Shown one piece after another: positions 33,590 through 41,610 of a DNA stretch of 64,000 bases; positions within the stretch are counted from its first letter, which is position 1; each line of letters begins with the position of its first letter. The DNA lies in contig JAFTZF010000001.1 of the NCBI GenBank assembly GCA_017464645.1, positions 3,619 to 67,618 on the forward strand, given 5' to 3'. The position numbers were made by a program, and so were the translations under genes. The notes below the pieces were generated by a model. That model was not told the origin of the DNA. It saw only the letters and a program-made list of their open reading frames with translations, and did no database searches. Source of the DNA: Lachnospiraceae bacterium (GTDB lineage: Bacteria > Bacillota_A > Clostridia > Lachnospirales > Lachnospiraceae).

Positions 33590-35173
33590 ATGGCAGAAGT
33601 GTCTAAGATCGGAAAAGATTTTCTTAAAACCCTGGGAGGGATGTATACACATATTGGTTTGGTTTTTCAGGTAGCGCCGGAGACTGCAAAAGCGCCGAAA
33701 CAAAAGAAAATCCGAAAGTGGCTGGAGAAAAGATATAAAGAAGCTATACAGACTTTTCCGGATCAGGTACGCAGCTGTTTTTCAGAAGAGTATTCGGATC
33801 AGGAATTGTTCCTTTGGTTGAAAGCTTGTATTGAGCAGCTTCACGCTGATTTTGCCGAAAAGAAACGCTACCATGATAAAATTGCCTGCCAGTGGGGAGA
33901 GGATGTACAGGAAGCTTTGTGGGATGTGTTGGAGGAAGCGTTATGGAAGTCCGTGAAGGTAGTTGATAACGCCCTTGAAATTGTTGCAAAAGAAACGCAG
34001 GCCTATTGCTGTACCCTGATTTTAGAAGATGTGTGCGGTGTGCCGGAAAAAATAGAAAACAGTTTTCTGGAAGAACTGCAATTAGTGCAGGCAGAAGCGG
34101 AAAATCGCTATGGTATTGTTGGTATGTGCCGATTGAGAGAAACTGTGGGCCCCGCCAAACTTTGCATTGAGTTTTCATCTGCAAAGGTCCGGGTAGATGT
34201 GTACAATGGTTTTAGCAGCGCCGAGTTTTTTGAGAATCCCTGGAGGTTTTTACGGACCATAGCTTTTGGAATAGGGCAGAAATTACAGTTGCAGGGAAAT
34301 TATTGCAATGCTGCAGAGAAAGAACTATTGCCCGTTATTCAAGAACTTGTGAATTTGGAGCATTGGCTGGAAATGCCCGAATCACCGTTTTTGGAGTTCC
34401 CTGAATTAAAAAGGTCAGCGGTTCAATATGGATGCAAGAGAGTCACTGTGTTGCTTGAGAAGGCAGAAAAGCAAAAGGCCGGAAGTAAAAAATGGAATCG
34501 TTTGGAACGTCAGATAGTTGCAGAACTTTGCAAGAAAGATTGTGAGCCCTTGTGGAGAGATCTTTTTGACAAGTTTCAAGTTTCCCAGAGAGATTATCCT
34601 AACAAAATGGAAAACTATTGTTCGGCGGAACATCTTTTAGAAATCCGGACAAAGATACAGGGCTTGATGCATTCACACGGCTATAGTGGTACTTATCCTG
34701 ATTTTGTAAAATATGCGCCAATGAAGGGCTTGCACGTAGTGGAATCCTACGGCGTAAACTATACGGTCGGTATGGAAAAGAATGCGGTATATCGGATTCA
34801 TTGTTTGGAAACGGTTGAAGATTCTGATTCCTTTGCAGTTCATTTTTTACATGGAACCGCACTTTGTAAATATAACCAGAAAATAACAGATATCTATTCT
34901 TGTCTTTTTAATGCAAAAGGCAGGTGCTGGTATGATCAGGTAAGCTATTATTGGACAACGGACGAAAACACGGAATTGGAAGAGGAGAATTTAGAAACAA
35001 AGGTCACAATTTGCGTAAAGAGAGCAGAATGCAAAAGACTTACAAAAGAAGAGAGAAAAGCAATTTATACAGGAGAGGAATCTTATGCAAGTTTGTTTCT
35101 GTTTTGGCTCATTAGCTGGATTGGCTTTGGCGGGGCCATGGGAGTTGTGGACGTGTTGGCAAAAAGAAAATAA
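33590..35173 (+). CDS. Large protein of unknown function (DUF3878-like)
   Basis: 527 residues, mostly soluble, with one hydrophobic segment near the C-terminus (LFLFWLISWIGFGGAMGVV). The region YPDFVKYAPMKGLHVVESYG and the following GMEKNAVYRIHC recall DUF3878 proteins of clostridia, but this is from memory and unconfirmed. The N-terminal two thirds are rich in helices and acidic/basic pairs. GGGGAGG lies before the ATG. It has its own terminator. Nothing links it to the fumarate operon; codon use is more AT-rich than there. Confidence 0.7.
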   Translation: MAEVSKIGKDFLKTLGGMYTHIGLVFQVAPETAKAPKQKKIRKWLEKRYKEAIQTFPDQVRSCFSEEYSDQELFLWLKACIEQLHADFAEKKRYHDKIACQWGEDVQEALWDVLEEALWKSVKVVDNALEIVAKETQAYCCTLILEDVCGVPEKIENSFLEELQLVQAEAENRYGIVGMCRLRETVGPAKLCIEFSSAKVRVDVYNGFSSAEFFENPWRFLRTIAFGIGQKLQLQGNYCNAAEKELLPVIQELVNLEHWLEMPESPFLEFPELKRSAVQYGCKRVTVLLEKAEKQKAGSKKWNRLERQIVAELCKKDCEPLWRDLFDKFQVSQRDYPNKMENYCSAEHLLEIRTKIQGLMHSHGYSGTYPDFVKYAPMKGLHVVESYGVNYTVGMEKNAVYRIHCLETVEDSDSFAVHFLHGTALCKYNQKITDIYSCLFNAKGRCWYDQVSYYWTTDENTELEEENLETKVTICVKRAECKRLTKEERKAIYTGEESYASLFLFWLISWIGFGGAMGVVDVLAKRK

Positions 35174-35184
35174 GAGATAAATAA

Positions 35185-35222
35185 AAATCCACTGTGTAAA
35201 TATTCCATTACACAGTGGATTT
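35185..35222. terminator. Bidirectional terminator
   Basis: Perfect 15-bp stem AAATCCACTGTGTAA/TTACACAGTGGATTT with an 8-base loop, between the 33590 gene and the convergent MATE gene. Confidence 0.88.
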
Positions 35223-35242
35223 CTTATATATACAAATTTTTG

Positions 35243-36640
35243 TTACGAAGCCGTTCTCATACCTGCCTCCGCCTGTTTAAACCGCTTCAGCTCCGGAGCC
35301 ACCAGTGCGATGGCTAAGATGGCTGCCGCCCCGTCTGCGATGGGACCTGCGTACATGACTCCGTCAATACCGAAGAACAGCGGGAAGATGAGGATCAAAG
35401 GCAGCAGGAACAAAATCTGCCGGGTCAGGGAAACAATAACCCCCTTTTTGGCTTTTCCCGTGGCAGTGAATAAAAAGTTGCACATGGGCTGGAAACCATT
35501 TACCAGGACCAGCATCATATAGATGCGGAAATAGCGAATGCCGAACTGGTAGTACAGCTCATTTCCGTCTCCGAAAATACTGATGATCTGCCGGGGCAGC
35601 AGCTGGAAGCACAGGAAGAAGACAAAGGAAATGGCAGTTACAGTGGTAAGGCCCTGGCGGAAGGTACGGCGCACACGGTCGTATTGCTTGGCGCCGTAAT
35701 TAAAGCCAAAGATGGGCTGACAGCCCTGGGCCGTACCGATGACAAAGGCCATGTAAATGACGTTTACTTTGCTGATGACACCTACGCAGGCCATGGGAAT
35801 ATCACTTCCGTAAATGGACTGCTTACCATAATAAGTCAGGGTATTATTCATGGTGATCTGTACCAGCATCATGGCCACATTGTTAAAGAAAGGTGACATG
35901 CCAAGGGTCATGATAGATTTCAGCATGGAGAACTGCGGCCGGAAGAGGCTGCGCCTCCAGGTCACATGCTTGGCCCGGAATAAATAGGCGAAAGCCATGG
36001 CAGCAGACACCATCTGGCTGATGACAGTGGCGATAGCGGCTCCGGCGATTCCCATCTCAAACTTAAAAATAAAAATTGGGTCCAGGATCGTATTTAAAAC
36101 AGCGCCGAACAGGGTACAGACCATGGAATAGGTAGGGCTTCCGTCTGCCCGGATAAAGTTGCTGACACCTACGGAAAACAGCAGGAAGGGAATACCGATA
36201 GCTGTAATGCGGGTGTAGGTGAGAGCCAGAGGGTAGACCTGGTCAGAGGCTCCGAACAAATAGAGAACAGGCTCCAAAAAGATAGAGACCAGCAGAGCCA
36301 GTGCCACGCCTGTGATCACCAGATAGATGATACCGTTTCCAACAGCCAGCTCGGCTTTTTCCTTTTTGCCTGCGCCCTGGTTCAGATTGAAGTTGGCCGC
36401 AGTACCCACGCCCAGCAGCAGAGTCAGCGCGGCACAGAAGGTGGTCAGAGGAAAAGCTGCATTGGTAGCTGCGTTTCCCAGGATGCCTACGCCTTGTCCG
36501 ATAAAAATCTGGTCCACGATATTGTAAAGGGCGGAGACCAGTCCGCTGACAATACTGGGGATGGCAAATTTTAAAATTAGTTTTTTCGTTTTTTCATAGC
36601 CCAGAGGATTCCGGGAGGTGTTTGTCTGAATGGTATTCAC
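35243..36640 (-). CDS. MATE family efflux transporter
   Basis: 465 residues with twelve predicted membrane helices and the two-fold MATE repeat. The start KKLILKFAIPSIVSGLVSALYNIVDQIFIG is typical of the DinF/NorM-like clostridial MATE group, and QGCQPIFGFNYGAK is the mid-protein family signature. It exports drugs or metabolites using a Na+ or H+ gradient; the substrate is unknown. The ribosome site is weak (AGGAAC). An open but start-less frame lies just upstream (see findings). Confidence 0.93.
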   Translation of the reverse strand: MNTIQTNTSRNPLGYEKTKKLILKFAIPSIVSGLVSALYNIVDQIFIGQGVGILGNAATNAAFPLTTFCAALTLLLGVGTAANFNLNQGAGKKEKAELAVGNGIIYLVITGVALALLVSIFLEPVLYLFGASDQVYPLALTYTRITAIGIPFLLFSVGVSNFIRADGSPTYSMVCTLFGAVLNTILDPIFIFKFEMGIAGAAIATVISQMVSAAMAFAYLFRAKHVTWRRSLFRPQFSMLKSIMTLGMSPFFNNVAMMLVQITMNNTLTYYGKQSIYGSDIPMACVGVISKVNVIYMAFVIGTAQGCQPIFGFNYGAKQYDRVRRTFRQGLTTVTAISFVFFLCFQLLPRQIISIFGDGNELYYQFGIRYFRIYMMLVLVNGFQPMCNFLFTATGKAKKGVIVSLTRQILFLLPLILIFPLFFGIDGVMYAGPIADGAAAILAIALVAPELKRFKQAEAGMRTAS

Positions 36641-36933
36641 AGGAAGTTCCTCGCTTTAGTAATAAATGTGAAAAGAGTGAGAAGCCAGCCGAGCGGCAAT
36701 CTCCAATAAGTAGAAAAAGGGCAGGAACCAGAGGAAGGCAAACCCAATGTCTAACCAGGTTCCTTTGGTGGAAGGATTTTTGAGTAGATACCTATATCAT
36801 ATCACAATTTTATTTACCAGACAATCTACCCCGTTAAAAATCAGGTATTCCCAAGTTTTCAAATTTGTTGTATTCTAAAAGATAAGGAAACATCCACGGG
36901 CCCAGGCCCGGAAAGAAAGTGCAGGGATTACCC

Positions 36934-37263
36934 ATGGAAGAAAAGAAACAGGAATTGCAGCAGGAGGAATCATGCTGCTGTTGTCAGAAGAAAAAACATC
37001 GTGAAACAGAGGAGTATCGCAATCTTCTCAATCGCCTGAGCCGCATTGAAGGCCAGGTGCGGGGTGTGCGCAATATGGTGGAAGAGGAGCGTTACTGCGT
37101 GGATATTTTGAATCAGGTATCTGCCATTCAGTCGGCTCTCAACAGCTTCAACAAGGAGCTTTTGTCCAGCCACATCAAGACCTGTGTGGTGGAGGATATT
37201 CGGCGGGGCGATGAACAGGTGGTGGACGAGCTGTGCGAAGCTATCAAGAAACTCATGCGATAA
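36934..37263 (+). CDS. CsoR/FrmR-family metal- or stress-sensing repressor
   Basis: About 109 residues from ATG 36934; GTG 36919 would add five residues. All-helical repressor with the Cys-His-Cys set of CsoR visible: Cys of RYCVDIL, His of SSHIKTC and its Cys. The Cys-rich start (EESCCCCQKK) is extra and could bind metal. CsoR proteins release DNA on binding Cu(I). No copper ATPase or chaperone is adjacent, so its targets lie elsewhere or it senses another thiol-reactive signal. Confidence 0.87.
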   Translation: MEEKKQELQQEESCCCCQKKKHRETEEYRNLLNRLSRIEGQVRGVRNMVEEERYCVDILNQVSAIQSALNSFNKELLSSHIKTCVVEDIRRGDEQVVDELCEAIKKLMR

Positions 37264-37279
37264 CGGACGGTAAAGGAAA

Positions 37280-37765
37280 ATGGCTAAGAAGGAAAAAGAC
37301 GTAAAGACCAATGCCATGCGCATTTTGGAAAAGATGAAGATTCCCTATGAGGTGCATACCTATGAGTGTGAGGACTTCCTGGACGGAGTTCAGGTGGCTG
37401 ATCTGCTGGGGCAGTCACATGAGAAAGTATATAAGACACTGGTGGCGGTGGGGAAGAGTAAGGAGCACTATGTGTTCGTGATCCCCATCGAAGCTGAGCT
37501 GGATTTGAAGAAGGCAGCCAGGGCCGCGGGAGAAAAGTCCGTGGATATGCTGCCGTTAAAGGATCTGACCCAAGTGACGGGCTATATTCGGGGCGGATGT
37601 ACGGCGCTGGGTATGAAAAAACAGTTTCCGGTATTTGTGAATGAGAGCGCCGGGGCGCTGGAACGGATCGTGGTTAGCGGGGGACGTCGCGGCTCTCAGA
37701 TTGAATTAAAGCCTGAGGACCTGGTGCGGGCGGCAGGCGGTAAGCTTGCGGATGTGGTAGTATGA
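37280..37765 (+). CDS. ybaK: YbaK/EbsC-family Cys-tRNA(Pro) deacylase
   Basis: 161-residue trans-editing enzyme that hydrolyses cysteine mischarged on tRNA-Pro. Family features are the start KTNAMRILEKMKIPYEVHTY, the LGQSHEKVYKTLV helix, the conserved Lys in KTLVAVGK, and the GYIRGGCTALGMKKQFPVF loop. The stop overlaps the next start (ATGA), so it is coupled to the MBL-fold gene. A tRNA-Pro gene lies elsewhere in the window but not beside it. Confidence 0.93.
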   Translation: MAKKEKDVKTNAMRILEKMKIPYEVHTYECEDFLDGVQVADLLGQSHEKVYKTLVAVGKSKEHYVFVIPIEAELDLKKAARAAGEKSVDMLPLKDLTQVTGYIRGGCTALGMKKQFPVFVNESAGALERIVVSGGRRGSQIELKPEDLVRAAGGKLADVVV

Positions 37766-38691
37766 GAAGAAGACGAATAAGAAGAGGCAGGGGCCGTAAT
37801 TTCTCGTGGATCCTGGCGGTGTGCCTGTTTCTGGGGGCAGGTGTCCTGGTTGGGAAAGGCCTTTTGGAAGAACTGTTTCAGCAGTTTCGGACGCCCCGAC
37901 AGCTTCAGACTATCCAGGGGACAGCCGAGGATTCTGTTACGGTCCGGTATTTTGACATGGGCCAGGGAAATGCATCACTGGTGGAGTCAGAGGGCCGGTA
38001 CATGCTCATTGACACCGGCAATTATGAGGATGTAGATCAGTTGCAGCAGATGCTGCAGGAGGCCGGCGCAGAGCGGTTGGACTATGTGATAGGAACCCAT
38101 CCCCACGCAGATCATATCGGCAGTCTGGCTACCATTATCCGGGAATATGAGGTGGGGACACTGCTCATGCCGGATGTGGAAACGGATACCAAAACCTATC
38201 GGGTGGCGCTGGAGGCGGCTCAGAAAAAACAGCTGGACATTACCCATCCCGCGGTGGGAGAGGTGTATGAGCTTGGCTCTGTGCGGTTTCAGATACTGGC
38301 ACCAAACGGAACCGATTATGAAGAATTAAACGACTATTCCATTGCGCTGCGGCTGATATGCGGGGAGACGGATTTTTTGTGGACGGGAGACGCACAAGGC
38401 GTTTCGGAGGCGGAAATGCTGGAGAATGGACTGGCTTTGGAAGCAGAGGTCTATCATGCGGGCCATCATGGCAGCAGCACCTCTTCCGGTCTTGATTTTT
38501 TGCGGGAGGTCAGCCCTGAGTATGCCATTATCAGCTGTGGAGCAGACAATACCTATGGATATCCCCATGAAGAGACACTGGAGCATCTTAAATTGGTGGG
38601 AGCGCAAATTTATACAACGGCCCATCAGGGAACCATTCAGGTGACCTGCCGGGGAGACCAATTGAATTGGAAATGGGAGGAACAATCGTGA
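37762..38691 (+). CDS. ComEC-like MBL-fold metallohydrolase, membrane-anchored
   Basis: 309 residues. An Arg-rich start and one membrane helix (about residues 14-34) suggest an outward-facing hydrolase. The beta-lactamase-fold domain begins with RYFDMGQGNASLV and has GTHPHADHIGS, the metal-binding HxHxDH motif, DAQG and the HHGSSTSSG histidine pair. It matches the C-terminal domain of the DNA-uptake protein ComEC but lacks the channel part. A role in extracellular nucleic-acid or phosphodiester breakdown is possible. It overlaps both neighbours by 4 bases. Confidence 0.88.
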   Translation: MRRRRIRRGRGRNFSWILAVCLFLGAGVLVGKGLLEELFQQFRTPRQLQTIQGTAEDSVTVRYFDMGQGNASLVESEGRYMLIDTGNYEDVDQLQQMLQEAGAERLDYVIGTHPHADHIGSLATIIREYEVGTLLMPDVETDTKTYRVALEAAQKKQLDITHPAVGEVYELGSVRFQILAPNGTDYEELNDYSIALRLICGETDFLWTGDAQGVSEAEMLENGLALEAEVYHAGHHGSSTSSGLDFLREVSPEYAIISCGADNTYGYPHEETLEHLKLVGAQIYTTAHQGTIQVTCRGDQLNWKWEEQS

Positions 38692-38939
38692 AAAAGACAA
38701 AAAAGTCCAGACAGGAAGTGGAAGGACAGCTGTCTTTTGATGTTGAAGCATTGCTGGACTCGGACGAAGAAACACAGCTGGAAGAACTGATCGCAGGGGC
38801 AGAGGAGATGATTTACTGCGCTAACTTGGGCTGCAATGACTGGGAGTGCCTGCGCCACAACCGCAATGCGCCCTGGGGAGAAATCTGCAATTTTAAACAG
38901 TTCCCGGGGGGAAAGACTTGTAAAGGCCGGCTGGAATAA
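38688..38939 (+). CDS. Small cysteine-rich protein of unknown function
   Basis: 83 residues from GTG 38688, which overlaps the MBL gene stop (GTGA) and has GGGAGG 7 bases upstream. The N-terminal half is acidic with a Lys-rich start. The C-terminal half has five cysteines (CANLGCNDWEC, EIC and KTC), which could hold a metal. Translational coupling supports real expression. No family recognised. Confidence 0.7.
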   Translation: MKKTKKSRQEVEGQLSFDVEALLDSDEETQLEELIAGAEEMIYCANLGCNDWECLRHNRNAPWGEICNFKQFPGGKTCKGRLE

Positions 38940-38981
38940 ATAATAAAATATTGGGAATGGAAATAGAGAAAGGAAAAGGAT

Positions 38982-39191
38982 ATGAAAAAATTCAAGGAGT
39001 TATATCTGACGGGAGAGGTTGAACTGGAGGACATCGACCGCTACGTGAGCCAGTGGAATTTCAGTGATGAGACATGTACACTGCGGGAGTACCTGGGGCT
39101 GAATGAGGAAGAAGAGGATGCCTGGATCTCTGTCAGTGAGGATGCCTTGTTTGATATGTTGGAAGCCCAGAGAGAGGCACAGAAAAAGTAA
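38982..39191 (+). CDS. Small acidic protein of unknown function
   Basis: 69 residues with AGAAAGGA before the ATG. The sequence is acidic and helical, with FSDETCTLREYLGLNEEEEDAW in the centre, of a type seen as small conserved proteins in Lachnospiraceae. It follows the Cys-rich gene by 42 bases and is followed at once by a terminator, so it probably ends the csoR-ybaK run. Function unknown. Confidence 0.65.
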   Translation: MKKFKELYLTGEVELEDIDRYVSQWNFSDETCTLREYLGLNEEEEDAWISVSEDALFDMLEAQREAQKK

Positions 39192-39217
39192 AAGAGTCTG
39201 AAAAGGCTCTTTTTTTC
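39191..39217 (+). terminator. Terminator before hppA
   Basis: Stem AAAGAG/CTCTTT extended by two pairs, 6-base loop, followed by a run of T. Confidence 0.7.
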
Positions 39218-39279
39218 TGCCCGTGAAAACGCAAGGACAAAACGGTAAAAAAATGAAAATAGATTGATAATATTGCAAT

Positions 39280-39295
39280 GTTCTTAAAAAAGAAC
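39280..39295. promoter_or_regulatory. Palindrome upstream of hppA
   Basis: GTTCTT-AAAA-AAGAAC, a perfect 6-bp inverted repeat about 140 bp before the pyrophosphatase start in an AT-rich region. It may be an operator; no T-run follows. Confidence 0.35.
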
Positions 39296-39434
39296 AATTT
39301 CAGACAAGAAAAATATTGAAAATACTGCCATTTTTGGATAAAATATACTATATTAATAGAAAATAGTTCCGAATATTGTGCAAGAAAACGTCCCGTGTTC
39401 ACATTCAAAAACATACAATCAAGGGGGAATTGTT

Positions 39435-41417
39435 ATGGGAGGTCTTTTGTATTTCGTGTTGGCGGCAGCAGTGTTGGCGCTGTTATTTGCCATTTATCTG
39501 GCCAAAAAGGTCATGAAACAAAGTCCTGGTACACAGAGAATGCAAGAAATTGCAGCAGCCATTTCGGAGGGCGCCCAGGCATTTTTGAAAGCAGAATATA
39601 AAATATTGATTATCTTTGAGATAGCCTTGTTCTTTTTGATTGGTCTCGGACTGAAAAACTGGACGACGGCAGTATGCTTTTTGGTAGGAGCTGTGTTTTC
39701 CTCCATTGCGGGATATTGCGGTATGCTGGTTGCTACCAGGGCCAATGTGCGCACAGCCAATGCGGCGCGCGAAAGCGGAATGAATAAGGCTTTATCTATT
39801 GCATTTTCCGGCGGAGCAGTTATGGGTATGTGCGTGGCCGGCTTTGGAGCTTTGGGAGTAGCGATTTTATATCTGCTTACGAAGAATGTAGATGTATTGT
39901 CCGGATTCAGCCTGGGTGCTTCCTCTGTGGCATTGTTTGCCCGGGTAGGCGGCGGTATTTACACCAAGGCTGCTGATGTGGGAGCAGACCTGGTGGGCAA
40001 GGTAGAGACCGGAATTCCCGAGGACGACCCCAGAAACCCGGCTGTGATCGCGGATAATGTAGGCGACAATGTAGGCGACGTGGCCGGTATGGGAGCGGAC
40101 CTGTTTGAGTCCTATGCAGGCTCACTGGTATCGGCAGTGACCTTAGGAGCCCTGGGAGCCTCTACAGAAGGAGTGCTGTATCCCCTGGTGATTGCAGCCT
40201 GTGGCTTGATCGCATCTGTCATAGCCAGCTTTTTTGTGAAAGGAAAAGAATCGGCAAATCCTCAGAAAGCATTGACAAGAGGCAGCTATGTTTCTGCTGT
40301 TCTCGTCATTGCGGCAGCCCTGGTTTCCAGTCAGCTTCTGTTTGAGGATATGGGAGCGGCCATTGCGGTTATTGTGGGACTGGTGGTAGGAGTTATCATA
40401 GGAAATGTGACAGAGTACTATACTTCTGCAGATTTTGGACAGGTAAAACGAATCGGACAGCAGTCAGAAACAGGTCCGGCTACTAATATCATCAGCGGTA
40501 TTGCGGTGGGCATGAAGTCCACAGCCATTCCCCTGATCCTGATTTGTCTGGGCATTTTGATCTCTTACAATGTAAACGGTTTGTATGGCATTGCTCTGGC
40601 AGCGGTGGGCATGCTTTCCACCACAGGCATTACGGTAGCAGTGGATGCCTATGGCCCCATTGCAGACAACGCAGGCGGAATCGCCCAGATGTCCGGCCTG
40701 GACAAATCCGTCCGGGATATTACGGACAAGCTGGATTCCGTGGGAAATACCACAGCAGCCATGGGCAAAGGCTTTGCCGTTGGTTCTGCGGCACTGACGG
40801 CTCTGGCGCTGTTTGCTTCTTACGCAGAGGCGGTGAATCTGGAAGTTATTAACATTATGAATTATAAGGTGATTATGGGGGTCTTTATCGGAGGCATGCT
40901 GACCTTCCTGTTCTCAGCCATGACGATGGAATCTGTATCCAAGGCGGCATATAAAATGATTGAAGAAGTGCGGCGCCAGTTCCGGGATAGACCTGGCATT
41001 ATGGCAGGAGAGGAGAAACCTGATTATGCCTCCTGTATTACCATTTCCACTAATGCGGCTTTAAAAGAGATGCTGCTGCCGGGACTGATGGCAGTGGGTA
41101 TTCCTTTGGTGGTGGGCTTCGTGTTGGGTGTAGAAGCTCTGGGCGGCCTGCTGACAGGCTCTCTGGTCACCGGTGTGCTGGTATCCATTTTCATGTCCAA
41201 CTCCGGCGGTGCCTGGGACAACGCCAAGAAATACATAGAAGAGGGAAATCATGGCGGCAAGGGCAGCGAGGCTCACAAGGCGGCTGTCATTGGTGACACG
41301 GTGGGAGATCCTTTTAAGGACACGGCCGGACCGTCCCTGAACATTTTGATCAAGCTGATGACCATTGTGGCGCTGGTATTTGCACCCCTGTTCCTGGCGG
41401 TCGGATCACTGTTGTAA
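39435..41417 (+). CDS. hppA: Membrane-bound ion-translocating pyrophosphatase
   Basis: 660 residues with about sixteen membrane helices. It hydrolyses pyrophosphate and pumps Na+ and/or H+ outwards. The active-site segment [11 protein letters not shown], then [20 protein letters not shown] with its Asp array, is intact. [10 protein letters not shown] has Ala where K+-independent enzymes have Lys, which marks the K+-dependent group, often Na+ pumps. ATG 39435 has AGGGGG before it and opens directly into the first helix; the frame extends to a GTG at 39378 but without a signal. It conserves energy from biosynthetic pyrophosphate. Confidence 0.96.
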   Translation: MGGLLYFVLAAAVLALLFAIYLAKKVMKQSPGTQRMQEIAAAISEGAQAFLKAEYKILIIFEIALFFLIGLGLKNWTTAVCFLVGAVFSSIAGYCGMLVATRANVRTANAARESGMNKALSIAFSGGAVMGMCVAGFGALGVAILYLLTKNVDVLSGFSLGASSVALFARVGGGIYTKAADVGADLVGKVETGIPEDDPRNPAVIADNVGDNVGDVAGMGADLFESYAGSLVSAVTLGALGASTEGVLYPLVIAACGLIASVIASFFVKGKESANPQKALTRGSYVSAVLVIAAALVSSQLLFEDMGAAIAVIVGLVVGVIIGNVTEYYTSADFGQVKRIGQQSETGPATNIISGIAVGMKSTAIPLILICLGILISYNVNGLYGIALAAVGMLSTTGITVAVDAYGPIADNAGGIAQMSGLDKSVRDITDKLDSVGNTTAAMGKGFAVGSAALTALALFASYAEAVNLEVINIMNYKVIMGVFIGGMLTFLFSAMTMESVSKAAYKMIEEVRRQFRDRPGIMAGEEKPDYASCITISTNAALKEMLLPGLMAVGIPLVVGFVLGVEALGGLLTGSLVTGVLVSIFMSNSGGAWDNAKKYIEEGNHGGKGSEAHKAAVIGDTVGDPFKDTAGPSLNILIKLMTIVALVFAPLFLAVGSLL

Positions 41418-41457
41418 AATGGTTTAGGATAAAACAAGTTTGTTCGTCAAGAGCTAG

Positions 41458-41504
41458 AGGCTGCTGCAAGATTGAGAAAATGATTTTGCAGCAGCCTTTT
41501 TCAT
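41458..41504 (+). terminator. Intrinsic terminator of hppA
   Basis: Stem AGGCTGCTGCAA/TTGCAGCAGCCT plus inner pairs, then five T. Confidence 0.88.
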
Positions 41505-41547
41505 TTGGAAGCTATTGCTTACGGACGGGGTGTGGTCGGAATTGGGG

Positions 41548-41576
41548 TTGTTTGATATTCAAAATAGTGCTACAAT
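41548..41576 (+). promoter_or_regulatory. Promoter of the 5'-nucleotidase gene
   Basis: TTGTTT, 17 bases, TACAAT with an upstream TG (extended -10). The predicted start near 41583 rules out ATG 41575 and all upstream starts of the next gene. Confidence 0.75.
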
Positions 41577-41610
41577 GGATTCCAGAAAAAGAATGAAAGA
41601 GGTTACAAAC

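Noticed and set aside
39280..39295. Palindrome before hppA as a terminator
   Set aside because: The loop is A-rich and there is no T-run on either strand; at most an operator.
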